Positions 1 to 9,892 of a stretch of 64,000 nucleotides of DNA are shown in pieces. Below the pieces are notes generated by a model that searched no databases, had not been told where the DNA came from, and worked only from the letters and a program-made list of their open reading frames with translations. This DNA is from Salvator merianae (taxonomy: Eukaryota > Chordata > Lepidosauria > Squamata > Teiidae): contig QVOM02000102.1 in the NCBI GenBank assembly GCA_003586115.2, positions 987,405 to 1,051,404 of the forward strand, written 5' to 3'. Both the position numbers and the translations under genes were made by a program. How positions within the stretch are numbered: the first letter of the stretch is position 1; each line of letters starts with the position of its first letter.

Positions 1-340
1 TCTTGACTGGTGGTGACCCTGTCATTTTGAACCCAGAAAATGGTCCATAAGGTGAACTTCCTTGGGTTTGAATATGCAAGCAACATTACAGCTGGGAAAT
101 GAAAGTTCCTCAGCTGTGATTTTCACACCACCGGGGAAGCAAGCAGTAGGCATGCAGACAGCACACAGCTTTACATTTGCAATTTCCATAGTGTTCTGCT
201 TCCAGCATTGCCGGGAGAGGCAGGTACAGATACTGCCAATAGCATTATATCATTATACAATAGTATTAATTTTGAAAACTGAAAATTTTGAGACTGGTAG
301 AGGTAACATAGAGACCTGCCCATACTTTAGGATCATAAAA
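1..340. other. No recognised feature
   Basis: No repeat, RNA gene or convincing exon was seen. The open frames on both strands are short and do not resemble any family. Confidence 0.5.
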
Positions 341-345
341 TGAGA

Positions 346-690
346 GCCTTCTTGTAGTTTCACTACCCTCAACAGTGTGAGGGGCTGCAGCACGCAAGAT
401 GCCCTTCTCTGTGGTGGCTCCATCTGTGGAATAGCTTCCCATTGGAGGTACATCAGGCGCCAACTTTATATGGTCTTAAGTGCCTCGTTGAAATGTATGT
501 CTTCACCCAGGCCTTTAATTCCTTATTCCTCTAAATGTAGTCCTGCCAGAATGGAAGGGAGGGAGGGAGGTTGGGTGTGTGGGTTATATTTTAAATATGT
601 TTTAGTGTTTGTTTTTTCATATATTGTGACCCATCCTGGGACCTCCAGGTGAAGGGCAGGATACAAATATTATAAATAAATAACATAATT
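346..690 (+). repeat. L2-type LINE 3' end
   Basis: The last coding part and 3' UTR of an L2-like non-LTR retrotransposon in sense orientation. Diagnostic stretches are a degenerate 'gtggctccat.tgtggaatagcttcccattggaggt' block near 412-450, 'cttcacccaggcctttaat' near 500-520, then 'cccatcctgggacctccagg' and a tail of TAAATA units ending near 685. Reptile L2 copies usually end in this kind of AAATA repeat. The copy is strongly 5' truncated and has no usable reading frame. The clade is assigned from memory of the consensus. Confidence 0.65.
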
Positions 691-3129
691 TTTTAATTAA
701 TTCTTGCAAAATTCACTAATCTTTTTTTATAAGTGGAATGAAAAGAAAAATGTATGATTTGGAAAAAAGTGTTTTCTTGAACAGGGTATTTTTTTATTCA
801 TGTTAAAAGAAGTGGAGAGTTTTTGTGTCTGTAATGGTTTTACTTGACTTGAATAATCCTTATGGGTGAATCATTTCTTCTTCTTTTTCTGTTGTTCTTT
901 CCTCCCAGAATATTCTTCCATAATCCCGAAGCTACACAGTATTTCCCAAAAGTGCAAAGAGGAGTTCAGTCGGTTGTGCAAATGGCCTCAGTTCCCTTCT
1001 TGTAATTGTCATCTTGAGTCACCATCCATTAGTGAGCAAGAGTTCAATTCTCATTTTGACTGTAGAAAATTATCAAGGAGCTGAAAGAGGATGATCCCAT
1101 CTCATGGTGCTTAATGCTATAGGATAGATCAAAGTGTATTTAGGGTATAGGGACAAGAACACCTCTTTTGTAAACTCACTCTTTGAGCCATGTTTTGAAT
1201 GTTGTTGAAGTAAAGAATTGGGAACTAGCAGCCGCCTTCAGCATTGTTCTTCCTTCAGGTTCTGTAATTATCTGCTGTATCAAGAAAGGAAAGGGAAAGG
1301 TTAAACTGTTTCCAACAGTGAATGTTTTGCTCATTTATATAGCCCAACAGCCTGTGTGAATCTGAGATAAGATCACTTTAACAGACTTGGCAGGCCAGTA
1401 ACTATTCTGTTGTCACCTTCACATTCACTTTGTATCTGTCATAATTCTTTGCATCCTTTTCTCTGTGTTTGGTAAACTCCAACAGAAATATTGTAGGATG
1501 GAGATGTGCAAAACTTTGTTCGCTGCTATGATAGCCATTCAGTTAATCCCCCAATTATCAGACATTCATTAGCATAACTGATGCCACAGCAGAAATGCTG
1601 TGAGCCAGTTTGCTGAAAACGGCCCAGTCTTTCCCGAGTACTGAGCTTGGACTTTAATTTTAGGTTCAGTTTGGGGGAAGCTCAACCTTCTAGATTCAAT
1701 CCTAGGTTTCTTGAGGCTTCATAAAATGGTCTCTGCAGCCTTTTGCACCATGGCTGTCCTTTCCACAGCCTCAAGGGAAGAGAGAGATGGGGAAGGGAGG
1801 GAGCATAAAGTGGCCCTTACTTTATGGCCCATAAAGCTTCTTTGCATAGCCTAAAGTGCCACAAAAAGCTGCAAAGAGGCTTGGAGCACTCTATTAAGGT
1901 GAGGGCTGCCTTGTAATCCTTCCTTGCCTCCCCCACAGCTTTGTAAAGGCCAGCTGTGGCCACAAAAGGGCTGCCACACTACTGCCATGGATTGTAAAGA
2001 TAAGGGTTACTTTGTGCTCCTCAACTTACAAACTGTTCGGATCAGAACATGAACCACCCCAGCCAATTCTGCATAGGCTGTTCGCTTCTAAAAACAAATC
2101 AGTTGTGTGTCCTTAATCAAAAGCAAGTTCCATGTGTGTGTCTTAGGCACACACTGTGGAGAACATTCTTTGCCCAGAGTGTTGTGAAGTGTGCTGTCTG
2201 CTTGACGACTGGCCTGGCCCAGCCCAGCTTCAAGCCAGGGAGCAAAAATTCCCTGGCCTCGAAGTTGAAGGCTAGGGATATTTCCCTGTGCCATCAGAAA
2301 CAGTTGCAGAAGAGGGCATGGAGTGTACCTGCTGCTGCTAGCTATATGTACATGCTGGTGGGAACTGGAACCGAGCCAGGCCGGTGGTGAGCACTCCCTA
2401 GCACAGATTGCACACCCAGGAATGGGCTAGGCATGGAGGCCATGTGGCCACTTATTGGTATGTAGACCCATTGGTGCCAACACACATCTGCCTGGGACAG
2501 TGTGCATGTTGCCAAAATGTTATTGGCAAAGATCCGTACCACAGTGCTGACCACTGCAGCTGATGGTCTTCCACAGAGAACAAAACTGAGTGAGATACTG
2601 TGTCTTCTTTAAGTGAATGCTACAGAATAGCAATCAGGGGAAAGAGAGCTTCCAGAACAGCTGTCTTCAAAGTACTTATGATCTCATATGGGGTTGTCAG
2701 TTCAGGCTTTTCATTGCGCTAGTTTTCACACCAAATAAAACCTAAGTGGATTTTAATATATGCAATATATTAAACTGATTTGTGCTAATGTAATTCTGGT
2801 CATTGTGTGCTTGTGGGAATGAGCAATTGTTGGCATTCAGCATAAATTACGACTCTCTCTTGCCCTTCCTTCCATAGTAGCTTGCCTTAAATATGAAATA
2901 CAACATAGATCTGCCACTGATATATCATTGTTTCCCTGTTAAAGAGTTTCTGGTTGTTACATTGTGAGGATAGGATTTCAGTTTCTTCCTTTTTTATCAT
3001 TTACTTTTCCTCTTTCTTTAACTAATAGATCAGTTTTTAAAAATATTGCTAGATTAAAAAATGTCCCTGATTAATCTAAAACTGAATGCAAGCACTTAGG
3101 AAAACTTTAAATTACGTCCCTTTAAATTA
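691..3129. other. Mostly unique sequence, no firm feature
   Basis: No transposon termini or LINE protein remnants were recognised. A long pyrimidine tract at 875-908 ends in CAG and is followed by two open frames; it is treated as a finding, not as a gene. Segment 1700-2580 is richer in GC than its surroundings and could be an unrecognised old element. Confidence 0.4.
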
Positions 3130-3260
3130 TGTCTGTCTGTCTATCTATCTAATCTATCTATCTGTCTCAATATCACACATACATACACCTATATATACAT
3201 GTGTATATATTTGTGATGTATATCTCACACACATACATATACCTACACATTCAAATATTA
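3130..3260. repeat. Compound tetranucleotide and dinucleotide microsatellite
   Basis: Interrupted TCTG and TCTA units (about 3133-3168) run into imperfect CA and TA dinucleotide stretches up to about 3250. This is a simple sequence repeat with no coding potential. Confidence 0.8.
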
Positions 3261-3309
3261 TCTCTGCTATTCCACATTCGTTGTTAAGGAAAATTAAAAG
3301 AAGTATGTT

Positions 3310-3440
3310 TTCCTCCCAGATTTATTTATTTTTGTTTATATTTATATCTCGCCTTATACCTGAAGTCTCAGGGCAGATCACACTAAAATCACTATAAAAA
3401 CAGATATAATAAAGTAGATAAGAGTGCAGTCAGGCAGGGC
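3310..3440 (-). repeat. L2-type LINE 3' end, antisense
   Basis: TTTATTTATTTTT followed by 'atatctcgccttatacctga.gtctcagggcag' and an ACTAAAA.CACTATAAAA stretch is the reverse complement of an L2-like 3' tail (AAATAAA after a gcgggatataaat motif). It is about 130 bp of an element transcribed leftwards, heavily truncated. Confidence 0.55.
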
Positions 3441-3589
3441 TTTTTTCAGTCATCCGTTTTAAAAAAAGTGTCCCTTCCATAGTTGCCTAAAAATACCTCA
3501 CAACTGTTAAAGAAATAAGAGCCTACACTATTTTTCCTCACTTCAGTGTTCTTCACCTCCAAGTCTGGCAACGCCTTTCTTGACAATGA

Positions 3590-3790
3590 ATGTTCACCAG
3601 TGATTGGTCACTTGTCTGCCTGATTTTCCGGCTCTGATTGGTTGCTTGCTGGCAGCATTTGTTCCCATGCTGTGATTGATTACATTTTGTACCTCTGGGC
3701 TTCCTGCCCAATCCAACTCAAAGAAAGAGATGCCCTCAGTGTTATTTAACCCCAGATGAGAAGCCCACTTCCAGACTTTGAGATGGCGTA
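3590..3790 (+). promoter_or_regulatory. Clustered CCAAT boxes with a TATA-like site
   Basis: ATTGG occurs at 3603-3607 and 3637-3641 inside two similar units (tgattggtcac and tgattggttgc). A related TGATTGAT follows at 3673-3680, then CCAAT at 3708-3712 and TTATTTAA at 3742-3749. NF-Y-bound promoters and retroviral-type U3 regions can look like this. No transcript, coding sequence or LTR boundary was seen nearby, so this is a pattern observation only. Confidence 0.25.
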
Positions 3791-5416
3791 AGGAGAATTT
3801 AGGGAGAAATTGCCCTTATAACCTCAAATTTACCCAGAGGATGCCTTGTTAAGTGTTTCTGCTTGTACCATAAAACAGCTACAGTGCCTCCATTGGGATG
3901 GCATGCTGTTCTCTCTGGCAAAGCCCAAGGTAAAGAGGTTCATCTTCACCAGTTCTCTAAATACATACAAAAAGGGTTCCTGATGCACCTCACATATATA
4001 TTTAAAATGTCTGATAAATCTATAGAATGCTCCAAAGTTGTCTGAGTTTTAAAGCTGACTGCAGTAGGAATCCGGTTTTCTCCCACTCATGGGCAAACTA
4101 GACAGTCCTGCTACAGATATACTCCCCTTACTTACTTTCTTTTCTGTCAAGTACCTCCAGAATATCTGCAGTAGCCAAACAATCTGCAGTATCCAAATTG
4201 TCCTACACACCCAGCAGGACAATATCTTTAAGTTTTGCGTTGTTAATTGATTAGAATTTCTTGATGATCATACCTGCCTGCTCCCCATTATTCTGTGCCA
4301 AAAAAATCTTGATAGAGCATAAAGACAAAATGTTTCCACTCATTAAATTTGAAAGGCTCTATTTGCCCCTTCGGGTTACCAGTTTGTTAATGTCCCAAAA
4401 TTATACAGAATGCAATGCCTGATGAGATTTAGTAGAAATCATTCCTAGATTAAATTCCATGGAAACAACTTGGATTGTAAGAGGGGTGGGGGTGGAAACA
4501 AACCCAGTGTGTACTGTGTTTGTCCATTTATTTCTCCCTACCAAATACCCTTTAAAGTTTCCAAGAATAACAAAGGCCTTCTCCAGATCAGAACCACCTT
4601 GACCTTTATCCATGACAAATCATGATAGCATTTTCCTGGGTGCTTTGGATTGGGCTTCAATCTAGGTATCCTCATTCTACCTATATGAGTGATTTTGGGT
4701 TCTATTAACTGATTTCATTTTTAAAGAGCTAGTGTTTATTTTTGCAAATGTTTTGCTTTTTAGTTCTTATTAAATCTTTTTTTCCCCCTTCATGGATTCT
4801 AGAAACCACTCTATGTTTTTTCTCTGCTGTGCTTTCCTCTGCAGGCCAGATGCCATGGTTTTAGGAGGAAGCCGATGCATAGTAAAACTGCTTTTTAAGG
4901 AGCTGGCTTCCCCTCTGCCCACGGAAACTTTATAATTTTGAGGACTCTTATAATTGCCAGGTGGGCCACTGGTCAGTTTCCTTAGCCAACCAGCATTTGC
5001 TCTGTTTGTTGCAGAGGAAACTGGATGAAACCAGCCTCAAATCAACCTTATTTTTGGCTAATTGCAAGATCATCTGCCATCTTCTTCTCTGGCAACAGTG
5101 TTGGGATTTGAAAAGGCTTCCAAGTGTCCCATTCCCAAACCAAGACTTCTCTTTTGGGACTCATTTTTTGTGTGTTTGTGTGTTTGTTTTCCCACTTAAC
5201 TAAACAAATTGATTTCCCTTTCTGGTCAGGCCGTTTGGCACTGTAGCCAACAGCTGGGAAGAAGGTATCAACTGGAACATGGGAAGCATGAAGAGAGAGT
5301 CTGTGATAGAGGAAGAGATGTGCTAGATCCTTGATCCCCATGGTGAGGGCCAGGTGTCCTGGGCACTGTGTGAGGTTTTCTAGGGCAGATAAGGCCATGA
5401 TGAAAACAACTTCTTC
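3791..5416. other. No recognised feature
   Basis: AT-rich sequence with only short open frames. No repeat family was recognised. Confidence 0.5.
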
Positions 5417-5431
5417 TTTTTTTTTTTTTTT
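5417..5431 (-). repeat. Poly-T tract
   Basis: A run of 15 T bases. It could be the poly-A tail of a retrotransposed sequence on the minus strand, but no body adjoining it was recognised. Confidence 0.6.
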
Positions 5432-5557
5432 CATAAAACTGAGATGAAAATATTTACGAGTTAGTTGATTGTGAACAATAATGTAATAATACAAATACAT
5501 TACAAAATATGCAGTAATACGTACAATATTGCAACATAAAGTACAAATAGGCAATAT

Positions 5558-5640
5558 AAATATTTATTTACTTATTTATTTTAAATATTTCTATACAGCT
5601 TCCCATTAATTTGCTTCAACCAAGAAAAATGGGATGCATG
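5558..5640 (-). repeat. LINE 3' tail, antisense (CR1 or L2 type)
   Basis: TTTATTTACTTATTTATTTTAAATATTT, then 'ctatacagcttcccattaat', resembles the reverse complement of the 3' end of a reptile LINE. Only about 80 bp is recognisable and the clade is uncertain. Confidence 0.4.
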
Positions 5641-6734
5641 CTAAAAATGTTAAGAACCTTGGTGCTAGACTTTGGAGAGTGAAATGCAAGCTGTGGATGC
5701 ATTTCATTTTAGAAAACGTGAATGAGCCATAAGCTTCTGAACTTCTATTTTCTCTAGAGAATGAGGCTGGAAACTTTCACTTCTACTTTTAATGAACACA
5801 ATAGCATTATGCCTAAACCTAGATAAACTGTTTATTGAAACAACCCAACTTTTCTTAGCACATTTTAAAATTAACCACAGCTTTGGTTTCTGTTGTAACG
5901 GTGAACTGCAGTTAACTGTAAGGCTACTCTCGTATGTAGCAAACAAAAAGACTCAAAAGTGCCTAGCATGTAAATGATCCCACTTATGAACCATCTCTAA
6001 GTCATCTTTCTTTACTGTGTGTGAATGCAGCTCAAGACTCATATCCCCCATCCAGACAGGGGAAATATAGAGCCATTTTCTCTGTGCCGTGGTGGGATTG
6101 CCACATGGATCTGTGGCACACCACCATAGCCCTGCTATATCCCTCCTAAATGCTACTATAGCCTATTGCAGGAAAATCTGACTCTGATTGTGGATTTTCT
6201 AAATTAGGGCTATAAGTTATTGTCATGGGCTATAAGGAGCTGCCATGCTGGAAGTGCCCACTGCGCATGTGTGGGTGCTAAAAAGACAACTGCGCATGCG
6301 GAGTGATCACAATTGCTCACTTCCATGTATTTTGCACTGGTGAAATGCCCGGATGTTAATGTCTCTAAAATGCACACAGACAGCACTGCCACCCCGCCCT
6401 TGTCCCTGCCCCTGCCCCGTGCTTTCTAAGCAATAATTCCAGAGGGACTATACTCCAGAATATCACCTGTTAGTGATGTATTTGATCAGCATCTGGAGCC
6501 GGTTGTAGATGAAACTTGAACATATCATTGATAATTAAGGTCAAAAGAAAAGCAGCTTTTGGGGGGAGCTGTTCTGCATATCTGAAGCCAGCTTATATTT
6601 ATCAGAAAACCTAAGGACTGGTCCGATCAGTAATTTAATCAGACTACTCAGTGTTTAGAGGGGCAGTGTTCGCCTTCTTTGCCCTGCCTTTGGCTAAATA
6701 AAGAAACAGGTTTTCCTCCCCGTTTTCAGACACT
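5641..6734. other. No gene; paired NRF1-like motifs
   Basis: No repeat family was recognised. CTGCGCATGTG at 6260-6270 and CTGCGCATGCG at 6290-6300 resemble the NRF1 consensus TGCGCATGCGC. They are the only such CpG-containing motifs noticed in this stretch. Confidence 0.4.
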
Positions 6735-6840
6735 GTTCTGGTTTTAGTGTGTTCATTTTATATTAGTTTTTAATGTTGTAACCTGCCCTGAGACCTTCAG
6801 GTGTAGGGCAGGATAAAAATGCAAATAAATAAATAATAAA
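6735..6840 (+). repeat. L2-type LINE 3' end
   Basis: 'taatgttgtaacctgccctg' followed by agaccttcaggtgtagggcag, a GATAAAAATGC motif and an AAATAAATAAATAATAA tail. This is a short sense-strand L2-like terminus of the same type as at 346-690, with no coding part left. Confidence 0.6.
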
Positions 6841-7361
6841 TTTAGGACTTTCACTCTTACAACAGAGGCAGTTGGTGAAGGAGGCGCAGTCTGAAGCCTC
6901 TGCTCCACAGCACATTCGCTTTTTAAAAACTGCTGCTGCTGCTGCTTCAAAAAGATGGTGATCTGTGACATCACGATCACTTAAAAAAATAAAAGCAATG
7001 AACAAGCATGCTGCAGTGGAGGGCTTGGAAGGGCTTCTAGCTGAAACCCCCTTTTCTATCTGCCTGGGTCTTATTGAGACACATGCAAATAATCCACAAT
7101 ATGAAATCAGTATATCTTTGTGAGTTGATCCATAGCCTTCATTAAGTAGTTTTGTAGCTATAGCTCCTCTGCAGTTAGAAAGCTAGTAATTCTTGGACAG
7201 GCCCTAAGGCAGGCATATTGAAGAGATAAATGTTCCAGTTGGTTTGTGGAGGAGTTTGTTCTACAGAAGTTGTAGAACATTTGGAGATCAGCACTTGAGC
7301 CACCCTTATAACATGGGCCTGCTAGCTAGTGGGAAGGGTTTAGGCCTGCTTCCTTGTAATC
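6841..7361. other. No recognised feature
   Basis: Unique-looking sequence containing a short CTG run (about 6930-6947). No repeat or exon was recognised. Confidence 0.5.
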
Positions 7362-7567
7362 TACATGCTGTAAAAAAGAACTTTCCCCTTTCCTGATTTA
7401 TTCTGTTTTAACAACATTTGTCACACTTGCTTGTTTCAGATCTTCAGACAAAATTTAATATGAGGCAAAGCCAAGCTGAGAAAACACAAAATACAGCTTT
7501 CAAATGATAATTTCATTTTCGCCCTGCTAATTAGCTTACATTTTTAGGAATTCAAACTCTTAATTGT

Positions 7568-8214
7568 TGACACGGTTGTCCAACAAAAGGTATATACACT
7601 CATATGTTTTGGTCATGTGAAAAAATACAGATATTCTGGAAAATTAAGAAGAAATAAACGAAATATTACAAAAAAGTATTATTTTAACAAAGGAAATATG
7701 TATAAGTCATCTTATGAATGGGAATGATTGGAATGAGGAGGAGAAATTTATTATAGATCAATTAACTACAGGACCTCTTGGATGGAAAGGCTCTACGAAG
7801 TGGACCAAGAAAAATCGGTTTAAATATATCATGGATCAGATGAGATTTCAAATAATCAATGAAATAAAGGAAATGCATCCATTTCAAGAGTGTAGAAGAG
7901 TAGAAAGAGAAAAATGGACTAAAATGAAAGAATATTCGATGGCAAACCCGGAGAACATAGAATGGACACAACAGATACAAAGTGTCTTCCAGTGAACAAT
8001 AGATAATTTGGGCAGAGACTGAGGGTAGAGGAAGGGGAGGAGGGGAGGGTACTAAGAATTAAAAGTAATAATAATAATAAGGATATGTTGAATATGGTAA
8101 ATGTTATATGTATTAAGGTGTATAGGGTTTTTTTTTTTCTAAACTGTATGTATATAAAAGATCATTTCATGTATTGGAAGAAAAAAGGTATCCAAATTCT
8201 ATATCATCCTTTTA
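7568..8214 (+). pseudogene. L1 LINE 3' end: ORF2 C-terminus and 3' UTR
   Basis: The frame starting near 7568 reads a C-terminal L1 ORF2 region with the conserved pattern GCPTKGIYTHMFWSCEKIQ, then FW, at about 7572-7640. After a stop and a small shift, a 93-codon frame at 7714-7995 continues with DWNEEEKFIIDQL, then WKGSTKW, and ends with VFQ and a stop. In L1 a segment like TAARIVIA normally stands between these two blocks; here it is replaced by a short divergent piece. The A-rich and TAATAA-containing 3' UTR follows to about 8210. The copy is 5' truncated, on the plus strand, and sits inside the inverted-repeat transposon at 7362-8706. Confidence 0.75.
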
Positions 8215-8366
8215 AAAAGAGATTGCCCGAGCGGGAGAGGAGAAAACTCAACGGGAAGGGAGGGATTCCCTTTGCGTTGATTTTTGTCTCCCTCCGGATT
8301 ATCCGACGGTTTTGGCTATCCAACTATCAGCCCGCTCGTTTATGTTGGATAGCCGAGACTCTACTG
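8215..8366 (-). mobile_element. Tigger-like (pogo) MITE end
   Basis: The right end, read in reverse, is CAGTAGAGTCTCGGCTATCC followed by AACATAAAC. This matches the Tigger-type terminus CAGTAGAGTCTCGCTTATCC remembered from reptile and mammal elements. It is followed by TA at 8367-8368, as expected for TA target duplication. The opposite terminus is missing, so the left boundary (about 8215) is only where the similarity fades. No transposase is encoded. Confidence 0.65.
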
Positions 8367-8384
8367 TATACTTTATTTCATCAG

Positions 8385-8504
8385 CTCCCAGTAGATGTTC
8401 AGGTAAGGAGAACTAAGGCCAACATTGTTTGTTATGTCTGCTGGGGGACAGCAAGGAGCAATTCTTTAGATCCCAGAATATCTCTTGCCATTTGAAGGCA
8501 GCCT
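8385..8504 (-). mobile_element. MITE-B terminal fragment
   Basis: The segment 'ttgccatttgaaggcagcc' at the right edge matches the MITE-B end GGCTGCCTCCAGATGGCAA in reverse. The preceding 60-70 bp (agcaattctttagatccca) resembles the subterminal part of the copies at 17.6-18.9 kb and 28.0 kb. The inner boundary is not resolved. Its right edge abuts sequence typical of the surrounding inverted-repeat transposon. Confidence 0.45.
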
Positions 8505-8706
8505 GATTTACTAAGGGAGCGATCATGGGTAATACAAATGTTGGATTCCTTTTTTCTTTCAATAAATGATGATCATTTGAAAGCTGTATTTTGTGTTTTC
8601 TCAGGTTTCATGTTGTATTTTATTTGAAGATCTGAAACAATTAAGTGTGACAAATATGTAAAAACAGAAGAAGTCGGGAAGGGGCACATACTTTTTCACA
8701 GCACTG

Positions 8707-9439
8707 TGTTTATTTTGCTAAATAGATTGATGGGATTAAGAAATCCATATAGAGCCTGTACCTTTGAGAGAAAGCAGTTATGTGTTCCTTCTAGTAAATT
8801 TCCATACTCATTATCTTTTTAAAAAGGTATTCCTACTATAAAAGCATTCAATACAATTCTTGCAGAAGTTAAAAACTCACACTGAACAGAAGTATGTCTG
8901 TGATGTTGACCAACTTATATCTCTTCTTTTAAAAAAATGGTGAACATGATTATCAGAAACATTGTTATAATTAGCTTGATAACTGGAGGTTTTTTAAAAA
9001 GAGCTATGGAAAGGAATGGTCTTTAATCAATGCATATCACACTAAAGGTTTCCCTATGGAGAGGTGCTAGCTCAGCAAGAGAGAATCCAGTAATAGCAAC
9101 TGTAAAGCCATCAAGTCCCTCCACTTACTCCCAATCATTTATCAAATGAACAGTGGTAGTGAAACAGTGGCAGTGAACATGAAACAGTAAAGGTAGGAGT
9201 TTCTTGCTTTATAGCTTATTCTGTTGCTTTCCCATCTCCGTCTTTTCTAAGCCTCAGAAGAATGGTCAATGGTGATTAATATTACATGGCTTGCCTATTC
9301 AGTGATCTCAATCAGGCATTTTCTGTCAAAGGCTGATGGCATATAGGATGGATAAATATTATTCAAACTATTCAATCAAGTCTGTGTGGATCGAGCAAGC
9401 AGGTATGTTCTAGGACTGGTGGAAACAGTTCATGTTCAG
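8707..9439. other. No recognised feature
   Basis: AT-rich with scattered short open frames. No repeat was recognised. Confidence 0.5.
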
Positions 9440-9892
9440 GCTACATTTGCACATGGTAAAAAAAGTGGCTCAAAAGCAGTTTAGAGGTGCTAGCATCTGC
9501 ATGTCAGTGCTTTAATCTACATTAAAACCCAAAAATGCACTTAAAATGCATTATCTGACCTTTAATATGGATTAAAAGTAGGATGGGAAACTTTGGGCCC
9601 GTTCGTACATGGTTCGCAGAGGCATAAGCAAATGGGAGCATCTGTCAATGCTTCTGATTACTACTAGCTGTGGACCACAAAATTGTAGTCCACAGCTGTA
9701 CTGGGAGCATCTGGACTGCTCTTGGTACGCAGCGTTCACAGCTACTTTCTGGTGCAAACGCTGCAGGTGTTCAAATGTTCAAATAGGATTCAAACGTTCC
9801 AAGATGGAAAGTGCAAAAAGGCCCCTAGTGTCCACATGCTACCACCTCAAAGCTGCTTTTGAGCTGCTGTTTTGAACGCATGCAGATGCAAC
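9440..9892. mobile_element. MITE-E, interrupted by a second MITE
   Basis: The left arm (from GCTACATTTGCACATGG through GTGGCTCAAAAGCAG to GTGCTAGCAT) is matched by the reversed right arm (GTTGCATCTGCATGCG, CAGCTCAAAAGCAG, GTGGTAGCAT) over roughly 65 bp. The arms resemble part of MITE-A, so the two are probably related subfamilies. No coding sequence. A second element occupies 9595-9825, and the partial copy at 46,128-46,268 shows what the uninterrupted sequence looks like. Confidence 0.65.
9595..9825. mobile_element. MITE-C copy nested in MITE-E
   Basis: It begins GGGCCCGTTCGTAC and ends GTGCAAAAAGGCCCC, which reversed reads GGGGCCTTTTTGCAC. These are the terminal type shared with the copies at 32.8 and 53.2 kb. 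The interior includes TAGCTGTGGACCACAA and its near-complement, a short foldback also hinted at in the 33.4 kb copy. hAT-type elements usually have 8 bp target duplications; none is clear here. Confidence 0.55.

Larger units (their letters stand above)
7362..8706. mobile_element. DNA transposon with long inverted repeats, filled by other elements
   Basis: The two ends are inverted copies of each other over about 150 bp. The right end, read in reverse, starts CAGTGCTGTGAAAAAGTATG, and both ends share the blocks TTTGTCACACTT, TTGTTTCAGATCTTCA and CTGAGAAAACACAAAATACA followed by GCTTTCAAATGAT. The left terminus (ATGCTGTAAAAAAGAACTTT) is degraded. This terminus type is widespread in fish, frogs and reptiles as a non-autonomous DNA element; I do not assign a superfamily. 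No transposase is visible. The interior holds an L1 3' end, a Tigger-type end and a MITE-B end, so the present length comes mostly from later insertions. Confidence 0.7.

Noticed and set aside
5048..5554. 168-codon minus-strand frame.
   Set aside because: Contains a poly-Lys run from the poly-T tract; no domain and no splice support.
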